Notes under the pieces: generated by a model
The model's database searches: none
What the model was told of the DNA's origin: nothing
Seen by the model: only the letters and a program-made list of their open reading frames with translations
Translations under genes and position numbers: made by a program
Assembly (NCBI GenBank): GCA_031266495.1
Contig: JAISAX010000400.1
Coordinates: forward strand, 1-5,575
Direction: 5' to 3'
Origin: Opitutaceae bacterium
Lineage (GTDB): Bacteria > Verrucomicrobiota > Verrucomicrobiae > Opitutales > Opitutaceae
DNA length: 5,575 nucleotides
Shown: in pieces, positions 1-5,522 of the stretch
Position numbering within the stretch: position 1 is the first letter of the stretch
Layout of the letters: the number at the start of each line of letters is the position of its first letter

Positions 1-650
1 CCATCATCGGCATCCTCGCGGCCATCATCATCCCCACCGTTGGAAAAGTTCGTCAGGCGGCGCAGAACGCGACGTGCATCTCCAACCTGCGACAGATCGG
101 CCTGGCGGCGCAGGCCTACGCCGCCGACCACAGGGATGCCTCTCCCGGACAAAACTGGTTTTACCCGTATCAAGGCGCGGCGGTCGCCGGGCGCGGCACA
201 CTCGCGCCGTATCTGGATACGCCCGCGAACTGGAACGACTACACGAAATCCGTGCTCACGTGCCCTGTGTTGCAGAGCCGTTTCCCGTCGAGCCGCAACG
301 GACAATGCACCTACACATCGAACGGCTACGTCGCCAGCATCGGGGAAAACGGCGGCGCGCTCGGACCGACCACCGACGCGGGTTTTCCGCGAACGCTGCG
401 GCTGTCGGATTCCGCCGCGCCTGCGCGGCAGGTGTTCTTTTTTGACGGACTCGCCCAAAATGAAAATGCCTCCACACATCAATACTCCTATATCGCGTTT
501 CTGGTTCATCCGAACAACTGGATCCAGTATCAACGTTTCCCGCACAACGATGCCGCGAACGCTGTCTTTGCCGATGGGCATTGCGCAAAAGTCCCGAAGG
601 CCGAGTCCCTCGCCTGGACGGCAACCGACGTCTTTTATACGGGACGGTGA
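1..650 (+). CDS. Prepilin-type (pseudopilin) protein with H-X9-DG motif, 5'-partial
   Basis: Reading from position 3 gives 215 residues to a TGA at 648-650. The visible N terminus (IIGILAAIIIPTVGKVR) is the second half of the hydrophobic helix of type IV pilin/type II secretion pseudopilins. The prepilin peptidase cleavage site and the conserved Phe-Thr-Leu-Ile-Glu segment would lie just upstream, outside the window, so perhaps 20-30 residues are missing. The helix is followed by the usual CISNLRQIGLAAQAYAADH stretch. Near the C terminus, His at 543-545 is followed by nine residues and then Asp-Gly (573-578), in the context NAVFADGH. This is the H-X9-DG signature of a pseudopilin subfamily that is greatly expanded in Planctomycetes, Verrucomicrobia and Lentisphaerae. 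Family knowledge places such proteins in the inner membrane or periplasm as pilin-like subunits; the precise role of this subfamily is unknown. The next gene starts 22 bp downstream on the same strand, which suggests co-transcription and a link to export or surface handling of the hydrolase-like protein (inference). Confidence 0.
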   Translation, partial: IIGILAAIIIPTVGKVRQAAQNATCISNLRQIGLAAQAYAADHRDASPGQNWFYPYQGAAVAGRGTLAPYLDTPANWNDYTKSVLTCPVLQSRFPSSRNGQCTYTSNGYVASIGENGGALGPTTDAGFPRTLRLSDSAAPARQVFFFDGLAQNENASTHQYSYIAFLVHPNNWIQYQRFPHNDAANAVFADGHCAKVPKAESLAWTATDVFYTGR

Positions 651-672
651 ACACGAATTTCCGAATACCGGG

Positions 673-3600
673 ATGATGCTCGCAAAAAATCATTTCTTTC
701 CCCGAAAGACCGTCGTCCGGCCCGGCGTGGTTGGCGTGGTTGGCGCAGTTTGCGCGATGTTTTTCCACGTCGTTGCCGCCGCCGCCGTTGCCGCCGCCGC
801 GACCGGGGCAGTCTCGCTCGCCGGCTGGACGACGCAAACAGGCGCCGGCTCAACCGCGTCGATCTCATCGATCGCGGCGGACGCGGCGGACGGCGCGGAC
901 GCGGAGGAACTTTTCCGCGTGAATTTCCAGTCGCCGGAACGCTCGGCGATTTTGGTCGCGCCGCCGAAGCCCGTCCCGTTGCCCGATGACATCAAAAACC
1001 TCTCGCTCCGGTTTGCGCGCACCGAAGGCGATTTCACCCTGTCCTTCCGGATTCGCGATGCGAACGGCGCGACGCATGAAATCAAGACCAACACCAGCCG
1101 CCTGCCCGACGGCAGCGTTGTCGGCTGGCAACAAAACCGCGTCCGCGAGTGGTCGCTGTGGAGCGAGGCGGTTTCTTACCGGCTCGATGTTCCGGCCGAT
1201 GTTGCCGAACGCACGCTGCCGGAATTCCGGGACGCCACGCGCGCGAAAATCTGGAAACGTCCGCTCGCGCTCGCCGGCATCTTGCTCAAACCCGCCTCGC
1301 GTCCCGCTTACGACGCGCCCGGCGCGGCCACCGCCGCCGCCGTCAGGGCCGGACGCGGCGCATTGTTGTTCTCCGCGATTCACCGCGCCGTCAAAAACGG
1401 ATTCGAGGCGGACTTTTCGTGGCGGCTGTATTCGCGGTGTCGCGAGGGACGCGATACCGCGCCCGTTCTTTTCCCCGACGACCTGACCTCCGCCAATGCG
1501 GCGGAAATGCGCTACGAGGTGACGTTGCAACGCGGATACCAGGGCGACGTCGTCTGGCGCCGTCGCGGGGCCGGCTCCGCCGACCGGGAAAACCCCGCCG
1601 CTCTTTTTCGCCAGCGCATCCGGCTCCCTTTCCTTCCCGAGGGACGTTATTTCCTGAATACAAAGACGTGGAAACCCGACGGCACGTTTATTGAAGACCG
1701 GCTGTTCCTCGAACTCGTCGTCATGCGAAGCCGCGCTCCCCTCCCCCCCCCTCCCCTCGCGCAATCCGCGGATGTTTTTCAGTGGCACAGCGACATGCCG
1801 TCGCACGTCTTCCCGCAAGACACACGCGAGGCCGCGCTGCGCCTCTCGCTTCCGGCAACAGCCGCATCCGCTCCGGACGCCGCCGTTCACGTCCGCGTCG
1901 TTGACTATGACAACCGCGTGGTGATGAACAAAAACTTCCCGCGCCCGGCAAATGGCGGCGACCTGCACATCACGCTGCCCGTGGAGCCGGGCGGCGAGTA
2001 TTTTGCCATCGCCGGGCTGGTGTCCGGGGGGGGTCGCCCGCTCGACCGCGCTCCGTTGCACTTCGGCGTCGCCAGCCCGCCCGAACCCGCCCGCGGCGGC
2101 GTCCCCGACAGCGTTCCCGGTCGCGACGCCGTTTTGTCGGGCAATGTCCACTACAACGCCGAGTACTGGACCGGCGACCGTCCCTCGCGCGTCTTCCCGT
2201 GGGTGACTGACATCGAGCGCGGACAGTTCGAGAAATTCCTGGAGCAGGCCGCGCGGGCCGGCGCCAGGAGCGTCAGCATCGGCGACTTGTGGGGGAATCA
2301 CGAAATGCTGCCCGGCGTCTTCCAGTGGCGCGAGCTCGACCGCCGTATCGCACTCGCCGCTACGCACGGCCTGAAAACGTTTCTCGCCTACACCGCCGAT
2401 GGCAGCGCGGGCAGGCGTTTCGACTTCCCGCTCTGGCTGGACGCCGCGCCGCGGCTCGACCAGGCGGGCGCGACCCAATCGAAGGCGTTCGCGCCGGGCT
2501 GGTGGGACCCCGCCGTGCGCGAGGGCTGGCTGCGTTATTACAAGCGTCTCGTCGAGCACGTCCGCGGCAACCCGGATGTCATCGGCTACCGGTTGAGCAA
2601 CTACCAGCTCGCTGCCAAAACCGCCGGCTGGGGCGTTGACCCGTTCCGGATCGATTACTCCGCGCCGGCGCAACGCGAGTTCGCCAAATGGACCGCTGGC
2701 GCGGACGCGGATACGGGTGCAGGCGCTGGCGCGGATACGGGCGCGGGAAATTTCCGGGACGCGAAATTGGGCGTGCTGTTTTCACTGCCCGGCGTCGCGG
2801 AGAGCGCCCTGCCGGGTCCCGACTTTTCGCGGGACTGGCGGGCGTTTGTCGGGTTCGCCACGTACAGCCACCATGCGCGGCTGGCGGATTTTTTCGCAAC
2901 CATTCGCTCGCTCGACAGCCGCCGCCAGATCCAGGTTGACCAGAAGCCGTTCACCTGGGCCATCGAGCGCTTCATCCCGCACTTGCGCGATGGCGGCGTT
3001 TTGAAAAACGAGGACTCGCCTTCGTTCAACGCCGCCATGCTCCGGAGCATGTGCGCGCAGGCCGGCGTCCCCTACGCGGAGGAATTTCACAACCACATGC
3101 CGACTTCGCGTTCCATCGCGGATGTCACCTGTTTCTGGCACTCCCTTTTCTCCGGCCACCTGTTCTGGCTGATGCGCTGGCGCCCCGCGATGGTTGTCAG
3201 GACGGAGTTGGGGGAGTTGGGGGAGATGGGGCAGGAAGGATCCCTGAGCGGCCAGCAAACTCCCGACTACATGCTCGACTACATGCGCGAAACCTTGCCC
3301 GCATGGGAAGAGTGGATACGCGCCGGGGAGTTTTTGCCGCAAACGCTTGTCCTCGGGAGCCGCACCGCCGGGCTTCTGGGCGGCCAGCGCTCGGGCGGCG
3401 AGTATGAAATCGACGGGGCGCGGGTATTTTCCGTCCTGTTCCGGTCGCACCAGGTCCCGGCGCATTTCGCCGACGAACACACGACGGGCTGGACGCGGTT
3501 TGAGGATTTCAGGGTCGTCTTCGTCTGCGGCGAAATCATGACCGCCGGCGCAATCGGACGTGTCGTCGCGCACGCTCGCGCCGGGGGGAAAATTGTCGTG

Positions 3601-4215
3601 GTCGGCGACGCCGGGAAATACTGCCCCGATCGTCCGGGCGAACGCAATGTGCTGGGCAAGGCGCTGGACAAGTTCCCCGCCGCGGCCGTTCGCCGGATCG
3701 CCGGGCCGCGTCGCCTGGCCGTTGCCGCCGCTCCCGCCGCGTCCGACATTCCGGACTGGCAGGCCGCGTTCGGTTTCGACGAGGACAGGCTCGCCCCGAT
3801 TCTGGAATGGGCCGGCGTCGTCCGCCGGGTGACCGTGGCGGCAAATCCGGATACGCCCTCCACCCGCTTCGAATGCCAGGTGCGCGCCGGCGGCTCCGCC
3901 AGCTCCGGCTCCGGCTCCGCGGACCGCCTTTACGTGGCGGTGATGCGCACGTGGGCCGGGGGGGGCTACGGCACCCTTTTGTATGAAAACGCCCTGAAGC
4001 AGAAATACGGCCTCGCCGACGGAAAGATAACCGTCAATGGCCTGAAAGACGGCGCGTGGCGGGTGGAAAAATTTCACCGCACCGCGCGCGATCTCGGGAC
4101 GTTGGTCGCGGTTGACGGCACACTGGGCTTTGCCAGCGATCCCGCCCTGGCGGGTGAGGTCCAGCTTTTCCGTCTCACACGGTTGTCCTCCGGAAAAGCC
4201 CGGGGCATGCAATAA
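673..4215 (+). CDS. Exported GH42-like (beta-galactosidase-type) glycoside hydrolase-like protein
   Basis: This 1180-residue protein starts at the ATG pair at 673/676; no clear Shine-Dalgarno is visible. The open frame extends upstream to 40, but that part is in the shadow of the pseudopilin. Residues 1-50 look like a long signal peptide: basic Lys5, Arg11, Lys12 and Arg16, a hydrophobic Ala/Val-rich core, and a possible S-L-A cleavage after residue 50. Residues ~80-400 are beta-rich, and ~405-475 resemble an Ig-like module. Residues ~487-840 resemble a GH42/clan GH-A barrel: NVHYNAEYW (491-499), SIGDLWGNHE (535-544), PGVFQW (to Trp552), PLWLDAAP (around Trp588), GWWDPAVR (around Trp610) and FWLMRWR (ending near 837). 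YRLSNYQL occupies the site where GH42 has the acid/base Asn-Glu; here Asn643 is followed by Tyr644. Nucleophile candidates are Glu780 (NEDSPSF), Glu803 and Glu804 (YAEEFHNH). Residues ~905-1020 alternate beta/alpha (FRVVFVCGEIM, AGGKIVVVGDAG) like the beta-galactosidase trimerisation domain; the rest is a beta-rich tail. Activity could be on plant or host glycans, or lost. The GH42-like assignment is moderately sure; the substrate is unknown. Confidence 0.7.
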   Translation: MMLAKNHFFPRKTVVRPGVVGVVGAVCAMFFHVVAAAAVAAAATGAVSLAGWTTQTGAGSTASISSIAADAADGADAEELFRVNFQSPERSAILVAPPKPVPLPDDIKNLSLRFARTEGDFTLSFRIRDANGATHEIKTNTSRLPDGSVVGWQQNRVREWSLWSEAVSYRLDVPADVAERTLPEFRDATRAKIWKRPLALAGILLKPASRPAYDAPGAATAAAVRAGRGALLFSAIHRAVKNGFEADFSWRLYSRCREGRDTAPVLFPDDLTSANAAEMRYEVTLQRGYQGDVVWRRRGAGSADRENPAALFRQRIRLPFLPEGRYFLNTKTWKPDGTFIEDRLFLELVVMRSRAPLPPPPLAQSADVFQWHSDMPSHVFPQDTREAALRLSLPATAASAPDAAVHVRVVDYDNRVVMNKNFPRPANGGDLHITLPVEPGGEYFAIAGLVSGGGRPLDRAPLHFGVASPPEPARGGVPDSVPGRDAVLSGNVHYNAEYWTGDRPSRVFPWVTDIERGQFEKFLEQAARAGARSVSIGDLWGNHEMLPGVFQWRELDRRIALAATHGLKTFLAYTADGSAGRRFDFPLWLDAAPRLDQAGATQSKAFAPGWWDPAVREGWLRYYKRLVEHVRGNPDVIGYRLSNYQLAAKTAGWGVDPFRIDYSAPAQREFAKWTAGADADTGAGAGADTGAGNFRDAKLGVLFSLPGVAESALPGPDFSRDWRAFVGFATYSHHARLADFFATIRSLDSRRQIQVDQKPFTWAIERFIPHLRDGGVLKNEDSPSFNAAMLRSMCAQAGVPYAEEFHNHMPTSRSIADVTCFWHSLFSGHLFWLMRWRPAMVVRTELGELGEMGQEGSLSGQQTPDYMLDYMRETLPAWEEWIRAGEFLPQTLVLGSRTAGLLGGQRSGGEYEIDGARVFSVLFRSHQVPAHFADEHTTGWTRFEDFRVVFVCGEIMTAGAIGRVVAHARAGGKIVVVGDAGKYCPDRPGERNVLGKALDKFPAAAVRRIAGPRRLAVAAAPAASDIPDWQAAFGFDEDRLAPILEWAGVVRRVTVAANPDTPSTRFECQVRAGGSASSGSGSADRLYVAVMRTWAGGGYGTLLYENALKQKYGLADGKITVNGLKDGAWRVEKFHRTARDLGTLVAVDGTLGFASDPALAGEVQLFRLTRLSSGKARGMQ
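1743..1751 (+). repeat. C9 homopolymer inside the hydrolase-like gene
   Basis: Nine consecutive C encode part of a Pro-rich linker (APLPPPPLAQS) between beta modules. The frame stays open through it. Tracts of this length are prone to slipped-strand length changes, and a one-base change would shift the frame and truncate the protein before the barrel. Confidence 0.9.
2026..2033 (+). repeat. G8 homopolymer inside the hydrolase-like gene
   Basis: Eight consecutive G encode Gly-Gly-Gly within VSGGGRPLD in the Ig-like module upstream of the barrel. As with the C9 tract, a length change would abolish the barrel domain. Confidence 0.9.
2695..2748 (+). repeat. Imperfect 24-bp tandem repeat, Ala/Asp/Thr/Gly-rich insertion in the barrel
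   Basis: GCGGATACGGG recurs at 2707-2717 and 2731-2741, and GCTGGCGCGGA at 2695-2705 and 2725-2735. The repeat encodes a low-complexity stretch with two ADTGAG units (about residues 675-692), about 30 residues after the YRLSNYQL strand of the barrel. It looks like a recent repeat expansion in a surface loop. The flanking sequence resumes as ordinary globular protein (FRDAKLGVLF). Confidence 0.8.
3204..3230 (+). repeat. Three tandem 9-bp units (GGAGTTGGG x2, GGAGATGGG)
   Basis: Units lie at 3204-3212, 3213-3221 and 3222-3230, the third differing by one base. They encode ELGELGEMG (residues 845-853), immediately after the barrel's last recognisable strand (FWLMRWR). The unit is a multiple of three, so copy-number change would alter linker length without a frameshift. 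The G-runs could also form a weak G-quadruplex on the plus strand. Confidence 0.85.
3958..3965 (+). repeat. G8 homopolymer inside the hydrolase-like gene
   Basis: Eight consecutive G encode the Gly run in TWAGGGYGTL in the C-terminal beta-rich domain. It is the third tract of at least eight identical bases in this gene. A length change here would remove only the last ~85 residues. Confidence 0.9.
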
Positions 4216-4248
4216 CTACGGCGCCCGGCCGCTCCGGCTTCGCGTTGC

Positions 4249-4382
4249 TTCACTGATGTTACGCGGGCGGCCTTGAAGTGGCGCGGGGGTTTTCTGCCAA
4301 ACGCCCGCATTTCCGGGCGGCGCTGCGCGCCGTCAGCGGGCGAGACGCCCGCGCCACTGCGCACTGCGTAACTTCAGCTGAA
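4249..4382. mobile_element. Nested palindromic MITE/REPIN-like element
   Basis: Terminal inverted repeats TTCACTGATGTTACGC (4249-4264) and GCGTAACTTCAGCTGAA (4366-4382) match with one gap and one mismatch. Nested inside are AGTGGCGCGGG (4277-4287) with its perfect complement CCCGCGCCACT (4348-4358), then CGCCCGC (4302-4308) with GCGGGCG (4336-4342). At the apex is CGGCGC/GCGCCG (4318-4323/4327-4332) around a TGC loop. The arms pair in register, so the whole 134-bp unit can fold into one long imperfect hairpin. It is too short to code for a transposase. No clear target-site duplication is seen. The nested symmetry is what I see directly; calling it a mobilised non-autonomous element is inference, and a chance cluster of GC-rich stems is the alternative. 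Confidence 0.5.
4336..4352. repeat. 7-bp hairpin GCGGGCG-AGA-CGCCCGC
   Basis: A perfect 7-bp stem with a 3-nt loop. Its left arm (4336-4342) can alternatively pair with CGCCCGC at 4302-4308, and its right arm overlaps the CCCGCGCCACT arm at 4348-4358. The local hairpin and the long nested hairpin are therefore mutually exclusive folds. Confidence 0.75.
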
Positions 4383-4401
4383 TAACCGATGTTACGCGGT
4401 T

Positions 4402-4431
4402 CCCCTCGCAGGGGCTTCGCTTGCGAAGCCC
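4402..4431. repeat. Overlapping stem-loops including 9-bp GGGCTTCGC/GCGAAGCCC hairpin
   Basis: GGGCTTCGC (4412-4420) and GCGAAGCCC (4423-4431) are perfect complements separated by TT; physically the loop would be the stable CTTG tetraloop. It overlaps a smaller stem, CCCCT (4402-4406) with AGGGG (4410-4414). The hairpin lies about 80 bp past the stop of the minus-strand gene and about 200 bp past the stop of the plus-strand gene. No T-tract follows on either strand, so a terminator role is only possible. Confidence 0.75.
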
Positions 4432-4455
4432 GCGCCAGCCGGACAAACTGGCGCG
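4431..4455. repeat. 8-bp hairpin CGCGCCAG/CTGGCGCG
   Basis: CGCGCCAG (4431-4438) pairs perfectly with CTGGCGCG (4448-4455) around a 9-nt loop. It directly abuts the preceding hairpin (sharing base 4431) and contains part of the third CCCGCGCCA copy. Together with the GATGTTACGCGG copy at 4388-4399 it looks like a second, diverged or partial member of the same repeat family as the 4249-4382 element (inference). Confidence 0.75.
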
Positions 4456-4512
4456 TCTCCACAGACAGCTCTTCGCGGGCTTCGATGCCGGATGACGGGA
4501 TGCAGGCGGATG

Positions 4513-5499
4513 TCATTGTGTAGTGGATTTTCTTTGACGTCGGACTGGCAGCGGCGGCGGCGTGGCCCGCACGGCAGACGCAAGCAGCGCGCCGGCGGGA
4601 AGCGGCGGGAGCCGGGTGGTGAGATCCTTGAAATCGGACATCTCGGCAAGCCAGCGGTTGGTTTCGGCCAGGTGCTCGATGCTGAGGTCGATGCGGGCTC
4701 CGAGGGCGCCGGCGTTCTTGTTGGCGATGGCGTCGGCGCGGATGAGCTTGGCCTGCTCGACGAGGCGTTCCTGTTCGGAGCGGGCGAGTTCGAGATTGGC
4801 GCGCGCCTGGGCGACGCGGGCAAGGCGTTGCCGGAGGGCTTGCAGGCGTTCGCGTCGCGAGGAGAGGAGTTTTCTGCGGGTGTCGAGCGCGGACGTGGCG
4901 GCGGAGTCCTGTCGTGTGGTGGCGGTAGCGGCGGCGGCGATGTCGGCCTCGAGAGCGGCCACTTCGGCTTCGGCGGCTTCGGCGGTTTGGGGGAGTTGTT
5001 CGCGGCGTTCGGTTTCGAGATAAATTTCGAGCGACTGGCCGATGGTCAGGAGACGGAGGTACGTCCAGAGGAGTTCGTCGAGCTTGCGCAGGCGGGTGTC
5101 GAGCGAGAGGGCGAGTTCGCCGGCGGCGGCCTCGGAGCTGGCGGCGGAGATGTCGGTGCAGACAGCGGCGAGGGTGTCGAGACGCTGGCGGCGGTCGGAC
5201 GACAGCGCCGCCACGATCTGCGCGCGTGGTTGTTCGAAGGCGGCGGCGCGGGCTTGCGCGGCGATCTGATCGGCCGCCTGGCGGCGGGCGTCAACGCGGC
5301 GGCGAAACCATGTAGTGTCGGGCAAATACAGGTGGCCGAGCGTGTAGAGGACGCCGCCGATGAGCAGGCCGAGTGGCTCGGCGCTGGCAAACCCGACGCC
5401 GAGCGTGAGAACGGCAAGCCAGGCGTGCGCGGCGCTTTTTAAAAAAATACGCCGGTAACGGACGGGTTGCTGTGGCGACGATTCGGCGGCGGTTGTCAC
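4513..5499 (-). CDS. Two-helix membrane protein with coiled-coil domain, function unknown
   Basis: This 328-residue protein reads from a GTG at 5499-5497 to a TGA at 4515-4513. No ATG or other plausible start precedes the membrane segments, so GTG is preferred; no clear Shine-Dalgarno is visible. After a short basic leader (RYRRIFLK, 14-21) come two hydrophobic segments, about 24-40 and 42-59, joined by a Glu-Pro turn. That suggests a helical hairpin in the inner membrane with both ends on the same side. The positive residues before and after it (RRIFLK; FRRR at 65-68) point to the cytoplasm. The rest is Ala/Arg/Glu-rich and almost entirely helical, with likely coiled coils at about 66-110, 158-190 and 205-258, a WTYLRLLTIGQSLEIYLE segment at 145-162, and a Pro-rich basic tail (298-328). 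I recognise no catalytic motif or named family. It is convergent with the hydrolase-like gene, so it need not share its function. A scaffold or envelope-associated role is a guess from topology only. Confidence 0.8.
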   Translation of the reverse strand: MTTAAESSPQQPVRYRRIFLKSAAHAWLAVLTLGVGFASAEPLGLLIGGVLYTLGHLYLPDTTWFRRRVDARRQAADQIAAQARAAAFEQPRAQIVAALSSDRRQRLDTLAAVCTDISAASSEAAAGELALSLDTRLRKLDELLWTYLRLLTIGQSLEIYLETERREQLPQTAEAAEAEVAALEADIAAAATATTRQDSAATSALDTRRKLLSSRRERLQALRQRLARVAQARANLELARSEQERLVEQAKLIRADAIANKNAGALGARIDLSIEHLAETNRWLAEMSDFKDLTTRLPPLPAGALLASAVRATPPPLPVRRQRKSTTQ

Positions 5500-5501
5500 A
5501 A

Positions 5502-5507
5502 ATTATC
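5502..5507 (-). promoter_or_regulatory. Possible -10 element (GATAAT) at the start of the coiled-coil gene
   Basis: On the minus strand GATAAT ends only two bases before the GTG start, in an otherwise very GC-rich upstream sequence. No matching -35 hexamer is evident at 16-18 bp. If used, transcription would begin at or just inside the start codon, implying a leaderless or downstream-started mRNA. It may equally be a chance AT-rich patch. Confidence 0.25.
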
Positions 5508-5522
5508 GGATACAGGACGGAC

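Larger units (their letters stand above)
4216..4512. other. Gene-free convergent intergenic region filled with inverted repeats
   Basis: This 297-bp stretch separates the 3' ends of the convergent hydrolase-like and coiled-coil genes. I see no convincing gene in it. It contains at least six stem-forming inverted repeats and two short motifs repeated three times each. GCGTAACWTCRG lies on the minus strand at 4253-4264, plus at 4366-4377, and minus at 4386-4397. CCCGCGCCA lies on the minus strand at 4279-4287 and plus at 4348-4356 and 4429-4437. No stem is followed by a T-tract on either strand, so no classical intrinsic terminator is visible, though the stable stems may still help end both transcripts (inference). 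Confidence 0.85.

Noticed and set aside
40..672. Upstream extension of the hydrolase-like frame to a TTG at 40
   Set aside because: It overlaps the pseudopilin in another frame, is Arg/Pro/Thr-rich like an out-of-frame GC-rich translation, and would bury the clear signal-peptide-like segment that begins at 673.
865..2673. Long open frame of 602 codons on the minus strand
   Set aside because: It lies wholly antisense to the hydrolase-like gene, its translation is Arg/Gly/Ala-rich without recognisable domains, and long antisense frames are expected opposite GC-rich genes.
2782..4212. Open frame of 476 codons on the minus strand
   Set aside because: It is antisense to the barrel and C-terminal domains of the hydrolase-like gene and its composition has no globular or motif signal. 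It is a codon-bias shadow.
4216..4300. Rho-independent terminator for the hydrolase-like gene
   Set aside because: The only T-run (four T at 4290-4293) does not directly follow a stable stem, so a canonical terminator is not supported.
4249..4455. CRISPR array
   Set aside because: The repeated motifs are short, in mixed orientation and irregularly spaced, without uniform direct repeats and spacers.
4074..4516. Small minus-strand open frames across the intergenic repeats
   Set aside because: They run through the inverted repeats and the end of the hydrolase-like gene, and their products are Arg/Ala/Pro-rich with no motif.
4492..5442. Open frame of 316 codons on the plus strand
   Set aside because: Its translation is a Gly/Glu-rich low-complexity sequence antisense to the coiled-coil gene. 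The minus-strand product has a coherent topology of membrane helices and coiled coil, so that strand is preferred.
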